A stretch of 64,000 nt of DNA from Pseudomonas lactis (GCF_001439845.1 NZ_JYLO01000010.1:248001-312000), one strand, 5' to 3'. Shown: positions 44,105-52,334, counted from the first letter of the stretch. The notes: generated by a model from the sequence alone, not told the origin. Numbers and translations: made by a program.

Positions 44105-44472
44105 CAATCGCAGAATTGCAGGACATTGGCCCGCGTCTTTTCATTGGGAGCGTTCTGGTCTTGTTGCAGCCAGAACTGGCATTTGGGGTTGGACAGGTTA
44201 CGCGCGTTGCTTCGGGCCTGTTCCAGAGCCTGTTGTTGTTCCTGTTTATGCAGGTTCTGTTGGTACTGTTCGAACAGGCGGTTCGGTGGCTGCGGCTCAA
44301 CCATCGCCGGTTGGCCCAATTGCTGAACCGCCTGTGCCACCGGCGCCAGGCTCTGGGGGAACAGGTAGCGAGACGCCAGCCAGGTGGTCAGCGCAATGGC
44401 GATAAACCCTAGCCACACGCCTGCGGCAATCGCGATGCAGAGCTTGAACAGCGATAACGGACGGTCAGACAT
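44104..44472 (-). CDS. Membrane-anchored protein of unknown function
   Basis: A 122-residue protein (MSDRPLSLFKLCIAIAAGVW...). One N-terminal transmembrane helix (about residues 9-35) is followed by a Gln-rich helical periplasmic or cytoplasmic part (RLFEQYQQNLHKQEQQQALEQA) and a C-terminal pair of cysteines (PKCQFWLQ and LQFCD) that could form a disulphide. CAGGAGG precedes the ATG. It is translationally coupled to the Gre-like gene. I do not recognise a named family. Confidence 0.72.
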   Translation of the reverse strand: MSDRPLSLFKLCIAIAAGVWLGFIAIALTTWLASRYLFPQSLAPVAQAVQQLGQPAMVEPQPPNRLFEQYQQNLHKQEQQQALEQARSNARNLSNPKCQFWLQQDQNAPNEKTRANVLQFCD

Positions 44473-44604
44473 AAGGGCCTCCTGGCAGGCATTGACGGCA
44501 TGGCGGTGATTGTCGCACAGCCTCCGTGCAGAATAATCGCGATCAAGCCTTCTGCATCCACGCATTTATGCGGACAATCGAACCTTTGATCGATGGAGCC
44601 CGGA

Positions 44605-45738
44605 ATGAAAGCCCGCTGGGATATTTTTTGCAGTGTCGTCGACAACTACGGCGACATCGGCGTGACCTGGCGCCTGGCCCGGCAGTTGGTGGTGGAGCAG
44701 GGCTGTGACGTGCGTTTGTGGGTCGACGACCTGCGGGCCTTCGAACGCATGTGCCCGGACATTGATGTGCAGGTGGGCCAGCAATGGCAAGAGGGCGTGC
44801 AAGTGCGTCACTGGCCGGCCGAATGGCCTGGCGCACACCCTGCCGATGTGGTGATTGCCGCGTTCGCCTGCCAGCTACCGCCTGAGTACATGGACCGCAT
44901 GGCCGAGCGTGAGCGTGCGCCATTGTGGATGAACCTCGATTACCTCAGCGCCGAAGACTGGGTGGTGGGCTGCCATCGCTTGCCTTCGGTGAAGTACAAG
45001 GGCGTGCAGAAATACTTTTTCTTCCCCGGTTTTCGCCCAGGCACCGGCGGCCTGTTGCGCGAAGCCGGCTTGTTGGAGCGCCGCCAGGCATTTCAGCAGG
45101 ATGACCTCGCGCAGCAACAGTTCCTGCAAAGCCTGGGTGTTGCTCCGACGGCCGGTGCGCGTTTGATGTCGCTGTTTGCCTATGAGAATGACGGCTTGGC
45201 CGGCTGGCTGGACGTATTGGCAGCCGATAGGCGTGGGACGCACTTGCTGGTGCCGGAAGGGCGCATTCTGGGGGATGTGCAACGCTGGCTGGGCGTGAAC
45301 AGCTTGTCCGCAGGTGACATCCAGGTGCGTGGTGCGCTGACCGTACAGGTCATTGCATTCGTGCGTCAGGAGCAATATGACCGATTGCTATGGTGCTGCG
45401 AACTCAACGCCGTGCGTGGCGAGGACTCATTCGTGCGTGCCCAGTGGGCGGGCAGGCCATTGCTGTGGCACATCTACCGCCAGGACGAAGACATCCACCT
45501 GGACAAGCTCGACGCCTTCCTGGAACTGTACACCGCCGCACTTTCGCCGACCGCCAAGGCTGCCGTCGTTACGCTCTGGCAAGCCTGGAACGCTGATGGC
45601 GATATGGCACAGTCCTGGAAAATGCTGCTGGAACATTGGCCGGAGGTCAGCCAGCACGCGCAGAACTGGTGTCTGGAACAAGGCTTGCAGGCCGATCTTG
45701 CGACGGCGCTGGTACAGTTTTATGAAAGTTGGATATGA
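44605..45738 (+). CDS. earP: EarP, EF-P arginine rhamnosyltransferase
   Basis: A 377-residue GT-B-like glycosyltransferase that transfers rhamnose from dTDP-rhamnose to Arg32 of elongation factor P. Typical features are the N-terminus MKARWDIFCSVVDNYGDIGVTWRLARQL with the catalytic Asp and the flexible Asn-Tyr-Gly-Asp-Ile-Gly loop, and the C-terminal RPLLWHIYRQDEDIHLDKLDAF, which holds the nucleotide-sugar-binding residues. GGAG stands 6 bases before ATG 44605. efp follows in the same direction 49 bases on, so writer and target are one unit. Confidence 0.96.
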   Translation: MKARWDIFCSVVDNYGDIGVTWRLARQLVVEQGCDVRLWVDDLRAFERMCPDIDVQVGQQWQEGVQVRHWPAEWPGAHPADVVIAAFACQLPPEYMDRMAERERAPLWMNLDYLSAEDWVVGCHRLPSVKYKGVQKYFFFPGFRPGTGGLLREAGLLERRQAFQQDDLAQQQFLQSLGVAPTAGARLMSLFAYENDGLAGWLDVLAADRRGTHLLVPEGRILGDVQRWLGVNSLSAGDIQVRGALTVQVIAFVRQEQYDRLLWCCELNAVRGEDSFVRAQWAGRPLLWHIYRQDEDIHLDKLDAFLELYTAALSPTAKAAVVTLWQAWNADGDMAQSWKMLLEHWPEVSQHAQNWCLEQGLQADLATALVQFYESWI

Positions 45739-45787
45739 TACGCCACCTTGATTTTTGTCAATCCCATCCAAATTTCGGATATACGCA

Positions 45788-46360
45788 ATGAAAACTGGTA
45801 AAGAACTGAAACCCGGTACAGTGATCCGTCTCGAAAACGACCCTTGGCTGGTTCAGAAAGCTGAGTTCACCAAGTCTGGTCGTAACAGCGCAATCATGAA
45901 GACCAAGCTGAAGAACCTGCTGACCGGTTACAAGACCGAAATCGTCTACAGCGCCGATGACAAACTGGACGACGTGATCCTCGACCGCAAAGAAGCGACC
46001 CTGTCCTTCATCAGCGGCGACACCTACACGTTCATGGACACCACCGACTACACCATGTACGAGCTGAACGCTGAAGATATCGAAGCCGTTCTGCCGTTCA
46101 TCGAAGAAGGCATGGAAGACGTCTGCGAAGCGATCTTCTTCGAAGAGCGCCTGGTTTCCGTAGAACTGCCGACCACCATCGTGCGTAAGGTTGCTTACAC
46201 CGAAGGCTCCGCTCGCGGCGACACTTCCGGCAAGGTGATGAAGCCTGCCAAGCTGAGCAACGGTACCGAACTGCAAGTGGCCGATTTCATCGAAATCGAC
46301 GACCTGATCGAGATCGACACCCGTGAAGGTGGTTCGTACAAAGGTCGCGCCAAGAAGTAA
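45788..46360 (+). CDS. efp: Elongation factor P
   Basis: A 190-residue three-domain EF-P. It rescues ribosomes stalled at polyproline stretches. The modification loop reads TKSGRNSAI with Arg at residue 32, the residue rhamnosylated by EarP, rather than the Lys that EpmAB modifies; the earP gene is directly upstream. The conserved central region YSADDKLDD and the last domain are intact. The start at 45788 gives the family N-terminus MKTGKELKPG. The gene is followed by a strong bidirectional terminator. Confidence 0.98.
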   Translation: MKTGKELKPGTVIRLENDPWLVQKAEFTKSGRNSAIMKTKLKNLLTGYKTEIVYSADDKLDDVILDRKEATLSFISGDTYTFMDTTDYTMYELNAEDIEAVLPFIEEGMEDVCEAIFFEERLVSVELPTTIVRKVAYTEGSARGDTSGKVMKPAKLSNGTELQVADFIEIDDLIEIDTREGGSYKGRAKK

Positions 46361-46379
46361 TTCTGGCCCCGGCGATACG

Positions 46380-46411
46380 AAAAAAAGCCCGACCTTGAGT
46401 CGGGCTTTTTC
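46380..46411. terminator. Bidirectional terminator between efp and ohr
   Basis: aaaaagcccgac pairs with gtcgggcttttt (12 bp, perfect), loop cttga. It can end efp transcripts (plus) and ohr transcripts (minus). Confidence 0.93.
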
Positions 46412-46426
46412 ATGGGCGTCTGTTTA

Positions 46427-46846
46427 TCAGACCGTTACATGCAAACGCACATCAACGTTGCCACGTGTGGCGTTGGAGTACGGGCAGACTTGGTGCGCGG
46501 CGTCGACCAGGCTTTGCGCATCATCCTGGGCCAGGCCCGGCAGGCTGATATTCAGGTCGATATCCAGGCCGAAGCCGCCAGGGATCTGGCCGATGCCCAC
46601 GTGGGCAGTGATCGACGCGTCATCCGGGATTTTGCGTTTGGTCTGGCTGGCCACGAATTTCAGTGCGCCGATAAAGCAAGCGGAGTAGCCGGCAGCAAAC
46701 AATTGCTCGGGGTTAGTGGCCTGGCCACCGGCACCGCCCAACTCCTTTGGAGTCGACAGCTTGACGTCGAGGATATTGTCGCTGGAAACGGCGCGACCAT
46801 CACGGCCGCCAGTGGCGGTGGCTACTGCGGTGTAGAGCGTTTGCAT
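46427..46846 (-). CDS. ohr: Ohr, organic hydroperoxide reductase
   Basis: A 139-residue OsmC/Ohr-family peroxidase. The two catalytic cysteines are Cys57 (GYSACFIGAL, peroxidatic) and Cys121 (HQVCPYSNATRGN, resolving), and Arg15 sits in the family's N-terminal region (TATGGRDGRA). It reduces organic hydroperoxides to alcohols using lipoylated proteins. The usual repressor gene ohrR lies on the same strand upstream but separated by about 700 bases of repeats. TTTAG-type palindromic sites lie in its promoter (46864-46933). Confidence 0.97.
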   Translation of the reverse strand: MQTLYTAVATATGGRDGRAVSSDNILDVKLSTPKELGGAGGQATNPEQLFAAGYSACFIGALKFVASQTKRKIPDDASITAHVGIGQIPGGFGLDIDLNISLPGLAQDDAQSLVDAAHQVCPYSNATRGNVDVRLHVTV

Positions 46847-46863
46847 GGGGCGTTCCTCTGTGT

Positions 46864-46933
46864 TTTAGCGCTAAACATTTGCGCGCTAAGTAGTTGGTGA
46901 GGTGAATGTATAGCTCTAATGTTTAGTGCGCAA
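46864..46933 (-). promoter_or_regulatory. Putative OhrR operators in the ohr promoter
   Basis: TTTAGCGCTAAA (46864-46875) is a perfect 12-bp palindrome; TTGCGCGCTAA (about 46879-46889) and TTTAGTGCGCAA (46922-46933) are related sites. A TATACA-like -10 on the minus strand lies between them. Such placement would let a MarR-type repressor block ohr. Binding by OhrR is inferred from position. Confidence 0.55.
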
Positions 46934-46981
46934 GATAATTTTTCAGATGAACAAAAAATGTGAGGGCGCCGCAGAGCAAAA

Positions 46982-47053
46982 GTGGGAGCTGGCTTGCCTG
47001 CGATTGCGGTGTGTCAGCCCCGAAAATACTGACTGATTCGCCGCCATCGCAGC
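46982..47053. repeat. Truncated REPIN
   Basis: A full left arm gtgggagctggcttgcctg (46982-47005) is followed by only the first part of a right arm (cgccgccatcgcag, 47040-47053), where the sequence changes into the large structured repeat. Confidence 0.65.
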
Positions 47054-47395
47054 CTAGGTATCTACACACCTTTTTGTGGGCTGTAGCAGCCCCCGCTAAC
47101 CACGATGCGAAGCGAGCCGCTCTTGCTCTTGATCTGCTTTTGATCTTAGGCGCCCCGTCAAACCACGCTGGCCGGAATTCGACAGTGATTTGGGGGGTAA
47201 ACCGGCAGGGATGCCGGTTTAGCCGCCCCGCGCCATGGATGGCGCGTGGCGGCGGCCCCCCAAATCACTGGCGGATTACGGGCACACCGAGCCTAGGCGA
47301 GGTGCCGAGTGGTGGGGCAAGAGCGTTTTGCTTACTTTTGCGCTTTTCAAAAGTGAGCCGCCGTTGGGCGGAACCCTAGGTGGCCGTTACCTAGA
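47052..47395. repeat. Large structured intergenic repeat
   Basis: About 340 bases that match, from memory, an element seen in many intergenic regions of Pseudomonas (segments such as gcgaagcgagccgctcttg, gatcttaggcgccccgtc and caaaagtgagccgccg). Its centre is 47184-47269: agtgatttgggggg pairs perfectly with ccccccaaatcact (14 bp) and encloses a 10-bp hairpin (47198-47207 with 47212-47221) and a hairpin of 7 plus 6 bp (47222-47253). It has no gene. The edges are approximate. Confidence 0.65.
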
Positions 47396-47433
47396 TAATG
47401 GATATGTACACAATCCAACTGTATTGACTATCA

Positions 47434-47534
47434 GGCCGCCTTCGCGAGCAAGCCCGCACACAGTTGGATCGTTGGGGTGTCAGGTAGATAGGTATCGGCT
47501 GTGAGGGCGCCATCGCAGGCAAGCCAGCTCCCAC
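47434..47534. repeat. Two same-orientation REP arms
   Basis: A degenerate arm (gccttcgcgagcaagcccgc, 47434-47461) and a typical arm (gccatcgcaggcaagccag, 47509-47534), both in the right-arm orientation. They are not a paired REPIN with each other. Confidence 0.6.
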
Positions 47535-47561
47535 TTCTGAGTGTGTGTAATGCTGGGGGTG

Positions 47562-48014
47562 TCAGAGGCTGGTTAGCAGATTAGTGCGCAACGCGATCAG
47601 ATCGCCTTGCAGCTTGCGCAATTGCTCCAGCGCCATCCCGCTGGCGCCCAGGATGCATTGTGGAACATCCTTGGCCTTCTCCTGCAAGGCGCGCCCGGCG
47701 TCGGTCAACTCCACCACCACCACCCGTTCATCTTCACGGCTGCGGGTGCGGCTGAGCAAGCCCTCGGCTTCCAGGCGCTTGAGCAGTGGCGTCATGGAGC
47801 CCGGGTCCGTCAGCAGGCGGCTGCTGATTTCGCTGACAGTCAACTCATCCTCTTCCCACAGCACCATCATGGCCAGGTATTGCGGGTAGGTCAGGCCGAT
47901 GGCTTGGAGCAGCGGCTTGTAGACCTTGGTCATCAGCAGTGAAGTGGAGTGCAGGGCGAAGCACAGCTGGTTGTCCAGCAACAGCGATTCGCAAGGATCA
48001 GGGTTTTTGCTCAT
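47562..48014 (-). CDS. ohrR: OhrR, MarR-type organic hydroperoxide sensor/repressor
   Basis: A 150-residue winged-helix repressor. MSKNPDPCESLLLDNQLCFALHS has the reactive Cys18 at the place used by OhrR proteins to sense peroxide, and the DNA-binding part contains LTVSEISSRLLTDPGSMTPLLKRLEAEGLLSR and the wing RSREDERVVVVELT. Oxidation releases it from ohr. It is upstream of ohr on the same strand. The start at 48014 has a good frame; seven more codons are open upstream. Confidence 0.9.
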   Translation of the reverse strand: MSKNPDPCESLLLDNQLCFALHSTSLLMTKVYKPLLQAIGLTYPQYLAMMVLWEEDELTVSEISSRLLTDPGSMTPLLKRLEAEGLLSRTRSREDERVVVVELTDAGRALQEKAKDVPQCILGASGMALEQLRKLQGDLIALRTNLLTSL

Positions 48015-48095
48015 GGTAGTGCCTCGAAAAAGCATGTATGGGCTGGAATCTAGCGGGCAAATCTTTAATGCGCCAGGTAATTGTTGCCCTAGGCG

Positions 48096-49046
48096 TCAGA
48101 CCAGGCCACTTTGCAATGCCAGATCCCAAGGCGGCACCGGGCTGAAACGGGATTTGAGGTATTCGAGCAGCAACCGGCTGCGGGCATTGGGCTGTTGTTC
48201 CAGGCGCAACGCATAGATGCCGGCGGTTTCCGGACTGGGCAACCCGTCTTCACAAAACAGCGGCAACAGTTCGCCGCGCACCAGATATTCACTGGCCAAC
48301 CAGGTTGGCAGGTGCGCGATGCCCAGCCCGGCCAATGCACCCGAAAGCAGGGCTTCGGCATTGTTGGCGCTCATGCGGATGCGCCGCGGGCGATAGGTGG
48401 TGCGGCGCCCGTCCAGTTCGAAGCGCCAGGCGAACATCGGCGCCAGCCCGTCCCAGTCCAGGCCATCATGTTCGCTCAGCTCCCGAGGATGGGCCGGCGT
48501 GCCACGGCTTTTCAGGTACGCGGGGCTGGCACAGGCGATACGCACGATACTCGCCAACGGCGTAGCGACCAGCCGAGTGTCGACAATATGCCCAGCGCGC
48601 AGAACCAGATCGACCTTGCCCAGATGCGCGCCTTGCATATCGACAAAGCTGTCGATCAAGTGCAGGTGCACGTCCAGTCCGGGGTACAGGTTCAAAAAGT
48701 CCGCAATGACCGGCGCCAGATGCCGGCGGCCGAATGCTGCGGGCGCATCGACCCGTATCAACCCTTCCGGCGCATGGCTCAGTGAGACGGCTTCGGCCCG
48801 CGCCAACTGCAACTCGCTGACAATCCGTCGCGCCCGCTCGGCAAAGGCCAAGCCCGCTGAGGTGGGCACTACCGCATGGGTGCTGCGCTGGAACAGGCGG
48901 CTGCCCACTGAGTTCTCCAGGCTGTCGATGCGCCGCGCCACGGCGGAAGGTGTCAGCGGATGGCGGCGCGCGGCGGCGGAAAAGCTGCCGGTTTCCAGTA
49001 CATCCAGAAACAGGCTCAGTTGGTCGGTCAAGGTGTTGGGGTTCAT
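48096..49046 (-). CDS. LysR-type transcriptional regulator
   Basis: A 316-residue regulator. The helix-turn-helix is in LFLDVLETGSFSAAARRHPLTPSAVARRIDSLENSVGSRLFQR (about residues 12-55), and the effector domain contains GLIRVDAPAAFGRRHLAPVIADFLNLYPGLDVHLHL, of the CrgA-like group. It is divergent from the TauE/SafE permease gene, the usual arrangement for a LysR regulator and its target; the 108-base gap holds both promoters. The effector is unknown. Confidence 0.93.
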   Translation of the reverse strand: MNPNTLTDQLSLFLDVLETGSFSAAARRHPLTPSAVARRIDSLENSVGSRLFQRSTHAVVPTSAGLAFAERARRIVSELQLARAEAVSLSHAPEGLIRVDAPAAFGRRHLAPVIADFLNLYPGLDVHLHLIDSFVDMQGAHLGKVDLVLRAGHIVDTRLVATPLASIVRIACASPAYLKSRGTPAHPRELSEHDGLDWDGLAPMFAWRFELDGRRTTYRPRRIRMSANNAEALLSGALAGLGIAHLPTWLASEYLVRGELLPLFCEDGLPSPETAGIYALRLEQQPNARSRLLLEYLKSRFSPVPPWDLALQSGLV

Positions 49047-49154
49047 GGCTCAACGCTTATGCGAGATTGGCACAGCCATTGTGCGTTGCTGTGCGTTTCC
49101 GCGCCAGGGCCGACTGCGTAGCATGCCAAGCATCAAATGGCGGAGTAGCGAGCG

Positions 49155-49904
49155 GTGTGGGATTTAGTGATGTACCTGGCATTGGGCGCGGCGTTGGGCA
49201 CCGTGGGTGGGCTGTTTGGCATTGGCGGCGGGCTGATTGCTATCCCGGTGCTAGGCGTGTTGTTCGGCCTGGATCAGCAGATCGCCCAGGGCACCGCGTT
49301 GGTGATGGTCGTGCCGAACGTGATGCTCGCCCTGTGGCGTTATCACCAGCGTAACCGCATCGAGTTGCGTCATGCCTTACCCCTGGGTGTGACCGGCTTT
49401 TGCTTTGCCTGGCTGGGGTCGATCTGGGCGGTGGGGCTGGATGCGGGCGCCATGCGCATCGGCTTTATTGCGTTCTTGGTGGCGCTGTCTGCCTACAACC
49501 TGCTGCGCATGTTCACTCGCAACGCGCCGCCTACCGCGCAAATGCGTTATTCCTGGCCTTGGCTTGGCGTCTTGGGCGCGGCATCCGGTTCCATGGGCGG
49601 GCTGTTCGGTGTCGGCGGCGCGGTGGTGGCCACGCCGGTACTCACCAGTGTCTTCGGCACTACGCAAGTAGTGGCCCAAGGTTTGTCGTTGGCCCTGGCG
49701 TTGCCCAGCACCGGTGTGACCCTGGTCACCTATGCCTGGCACCACGAGGTGGACTGGATGATCGGCCTGCCGCTGGCGGTGGGGGGCCTGCTGAGTATCA
49801 GTTGGGGCGTGAAAGTGGCCCATGCCTTGCCGGAGCGTCTGTTGCGCGGCCTCTTCTGTGGCTTTTTGGTGGTGTGCGCGGTGATGCTGACCTTTAAAGT
49901 TTGA
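49155..49904 (+). CDS. TauE/SafE family membrane permease
   Basis: A 249-residue inner-membrane protein with about seven to eight transmembrane segments in two repeats, each with the family signature GGLFGIGGGLIAIPVL (about residues 18-33) and GGLFGVGGAVVATPVL (about 148-163). The family exports or imports sulfite, sulfonates or other organic anions. The start is GTG 49155 behind GGAG; ATG 49170 is an alternative. It overlaps the convergent LysR gene by 11 bases. The neighbouring LysR gene at 48096 is a candidate regulator. Confidence 0.9.
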   Translation: MWDLVMYLALGAALGTVGGLFGIGGGLIAIPVLGVLFGLDQQIAQGTALVMVVPNVMLALWRYHQRNRIELRHALPLGVTGFCFAWLGSIWAVGLDAGAMRIGFIAFLVALSAYNLLRMFTRNAPPTAQMRYSWPWLGVLGAASGSMGGLFGVGGAVVATPVLTSVFGTTQVVAQGLSLALALPSTGVTLVTYAWHHEVDWMIGLPLAVGGLLSISWGVKVAHALPERLLRGLFCGFLVVCAVMLTFKV

Positions 49905-50784
49905 AGCCTTCGATGATGTACTCTGCCAGGCATTCGGTGATCGGCGAGGTCATCTGCGGGTTACGCAGCAAGCGCAGGTTCATCGACGGCAAAGGCGGGA
50001 AGCCTTCGTCGCTGCCGAGCACGCGCAGGTCGTCGGTGACCAGGCTTTCCATGCTGACCATCGCCGCCAGGCCCGCACTCACCACCGCCAGGATCGCTGC
50101 TCCGTTAGAGCTGTGATAGGCCAGGCGATAATCTCGCCCAGCCGCGTCCAGTGCGGCACGTGCCCAATGGGTGTACAGGCACTCGTCGCCGGACACCGCC
50201 AGGGGTAGGGCATCGTGCTCCTCCACACAAAAGCACGGCGATGCTGCCCACACCATGCGCTCGGTACGCAATAACTCACCCAGATCGTTTCCAGGTTCGC
50301 GGCTGATCACGGTCAACGCCAGGTCCCGCCGCTGCATCAATACGGTCGATGCTTCGCAGTGCATTTCGATCTGAATCAGTGGGTAGGCTTTGGAAAACTG
50401 CTTAAGGATCCCAGGCAGAAAGCGCATCACGTAGTCATCCGGCGTGCCGATGCGCACCAAGCCCACCATGTGGGGCTCGCGCAAGGTATTGAACACCTCG
50501 CTGTGCAATTTCAGGATGCGCCGCGCATAACCCAACAGCACCTGGCCTTCGGGCGTGAGCCGTACCTGCCGGCCATCGCGCTCGAACAGTTTGCGCTGCA
50601 GTACGTCCTCTTCCAGGCGCTTCATCTGCATGCTCACTGCCGACTGCGTACGGTTGACCTGCTCGCCGGCGCGGGTGAAACCGCCTTGGTCGGCAATGGC
50701 GACGAAGGTGCGCAGCACATCTGTGTCGATGCTGGGATAGGCGGACAATTGATCAATCTCCGAGATGTATTGCATAAGAAACAT
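49894..50784 (-). CDS. LysR-type transcriptional regulator
   Basis: A 296-residue regulator. N-terminus ... SIDTDVLRTFVAIADQGGFTRAGEQVNRTQSAVSMQMKRLEE carries the DNA-binding helices (about residues 18-60), followed by RIGTPDDYVMRFLPGILKQFSKAYPLIQIEMHCE, a segment seen in the IciA-unlike, NodD-like group. It is divergent from the DUF1127 gene and converges with the TauE/SafE gene, whose end it overlaps. Two ATGs (50784, 50775) are possible. Target and effector are unknown. Confidence 0.92.
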   Translation of the reverse strand: MFLMQYISEIDQLSAYPSIDTDVLRTFVAIADQGGFTRAGEQVNRTQSAVSMQMKRLEEDVLQRKLFERDGRQVRLTPEGQVLLGYARRILKLHSEVFNTLREPHMVGLVRIGTPDDYVMRFLPGILKQFSKAYPLIQIEMHCEASTVLMQRRDLALTVISREPGNDLGELLRTERMVWAASPCFCVEEHDALPLAVSGDECLYTHWARAALDAAGRDYRLAYHSSNGAAILAVVSAGLAAMVSMESLVTDDLRVLGSDEGFPPLPSMNLRLLRNPQMTSPITECLAEYIIEGFKL

Positions 50785-50845
50785 TCGTTGGATTGATCAT
50801 AATGCCAGGCACACACTGTCGTCATCCCCACTGGAGGGCGAGAAG

Positions 50846-51052
50846 ATGAAAGGTCAAAAAGGTTTCATATCGACAGGTAAATGGCCGCTTTCCGGGCTGT
50901 TTCACACATTCGCGCGTTGGCAGCTGTTGCATCAGGAGCGCCAGATGCTGGCGACCCTGAGCGATGACGCACTCAAGGACATCGGGCTCAATCGCGCCGA
51001 CGTCGCGCAGGAAAGCCATCGGCATTTCTGGGAAGACCCGCTGCGAAAATAA
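50846..51052 (+). CDS. DUF1127 small protein (YjiS-like)
   Basis: A 68-residue protein starting MKGQKGFISTGKWPLSGLF. The conserved part ERQMLATLSDDALKDIGLNRADV matches the DUF1127 domain, found in small arginine-rich-type proteins with roles in phosphate, motility or RNA regulation in other bacteria. GGAGGG gives a strong ribosome site before ATG 50846. It is divergent from the LysR gene by 61 bases, so direct control is likely. Confidence 0.9.
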   Translation: MKGQKGFISTGKWPLSGLFHTFARWQLLHQERQMLATLSDDALKDIGLNRADVAQESHRHFWEDPLRK

Positions 51053-51085
51053 GCCTGGATGCAGTAGGGTAGGGGGCGAGCTTCT

Positions 51086-52327
51086 ATGGAGATTGCCATG
51101 CCCGCCGACCTGTGTTTTTCACTCAAGCAAGCTCGACGCATGGCGCTGGCAGCCCAGGGGTTTTCCGGGCGCCAGGCGCCTGCACAGATAAAGGCCACGC
51201 ACCTCAACCGCTTGATCGAACGCCTGGGCGTTTTACAGATCGACTCGGTCAATGCGCTGGTGCGTTCCCACTATCTGCCGGTGTTTTCCCGCCTTGGTTC
51301 TTATTCCCCGTCGATCCTTGAGCAGGCCGCCTGGAGCCAGGGGCGGCGACGCTCACTGTTCGAATACTGGGGGCATGAGGCGTCGCTGCTGCCCATGGCC
51401 CTGTACCCGCTGATGAAGTGGCGCATGGAGCGCGCGCGGCAAGGGCAGGGGATCTATGCGCAAATGGCACGTTTTGGCCGTGAACAGCAGGCGACTATCC
51501 AGCGCGTGTTACGCATCGTCGAACAGCAGGGCGCCTTGGGGGCCGGCAGCTTGTCGACCCGCGAGGAGCGTGCCGGGCCTTGGTGGGATTGGAGTGATGA
51601 AAAGCACGCGCTGGAATGGCTGTTCGCCGCTGGTTTGGTCACGGTTGCCGGTCGCCGAGGGTTCGAGCGGCTTTATGATTTGCCCGAACGCGTTATCCCC
51701 GCCGAGGTGCTCAATGTCTCCATGGGTGAGGCTCAAGCGCAGCGCGGCTTGCTGTTGCACAGTGCGACGGCATTGGGTGTCGCCACCGAAAAAGACCTGC
51801 GCGATTATTTTCGCCTCGAGCCCGCCGACAGCCGCAACCGCTTGGCCGAGCTGGTCGAGGATAGGCAACTGCTGACGTGCCAGGTGCGGGGTTGGAAGCA
51901 ACCCGCGTATTGCCTGGCGCAGCCGAAACTGCCGCGCAACGTACCGGCCAGCGCACTGTTGTCACCGTTCGATTCGCTGATATGGGAGCGCAGCCGCACC
52001 GAGCGCTTGTTCGACTTTCGCTATCGGCTGGAGATCTACACCCCGCAAGAAAAGCGCGTGTATGGCTATTACGTGCTGCCGTTTCTGCAAAACGAGCGCA
52101 TTGCCGCGCGCGTCGACCTGCGGGCCGAGCGTGCCCATGGGCGCCTGGCCGTACATGCCGTGCACGAGGAAGAGCCGGGGCTGGATGAGGAAGGCATGCT
52201 GGCGCTGGCATTGAACCTACGCAAAATGGCCGACTGGCTAGGGCTGGAACAGGTTCAGCTCAATTGCCAACGGCCCAGCGCTGCCCGATTGAGGGCTGCG
52301 ATGCTGAGCCGGGATGTCAGCCTTTAA
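51086..52327 (+). CDS. AlkX/YcaQ-type winged-helix DNA glycosylase
   Basis: A 413-residue protein of the HTH_42 family. The catalytic Q-x-D motif is LQIDSVN near residue 55, in the place used by YcaQ (AlkX) rather than the Q-x-Q of AlkZ. Three tandem winged-helix segments and the C-terminal FDSLIWERSRTERLFDFRYRLEIY and VDLRAERAHGRLAVHA strands match the family. It should unhook or excise crosslinked and alkylated purines. Two starts are possible, ATG 51086 and ATG 51098 (MPADLCFS); the second has GGAG at 7 bases. Confidence 0.86.
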   Translation: MEIAMPADLCFSLKQARRMALAAQGFSGRQAPAQIKATHLNRLIERLGVLQIDSVNALVRSHYLPVFSRLGSYSPSILEQAAWSQGRRRSLFEYWGHEASLLPMALYPLMKWRMERARQGQGIYAQMARFGREQQATIQRVLRIVEQQGALGAGSLSTREERAGPWWDWSDEKHALEWLFAAGLVTVAGRRGFERLYDLPERVIPAEVLNVSMGEAQAQRGLLLHSATALGVATEKDLRDYFRLEPADSRNRLAELVEDRQLLTCQVRGWKQPAYCLAQPKLPRNVPASALLSPFDSLIWERSRTERLFDFRYRLEIYTPQEKRVYGYYVLPFLQNERIAARVDLRAERAHGRLAVHAVHEEEPGLDEEGMLALALNLRKMADWLGLEQVQLNCQRPSAARLRAAMLSRDVSL

Positions 52328-52334
52328 GGGCCCT

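Larger units (their letters stand above)
46847..47561. other. Repeat-filled spacer between ohr and ohrR
   Basis: No gene is seen in 715 bases. From ohr outward it holds the ohr promoter with palindromic operator-like sites, a REP left arm (46982-47005), a large structured repeat (about 47052-47395), a degenerate REP arm (47434-47461) and a further REP right arm (47509-47534). Confidence 0.7.
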
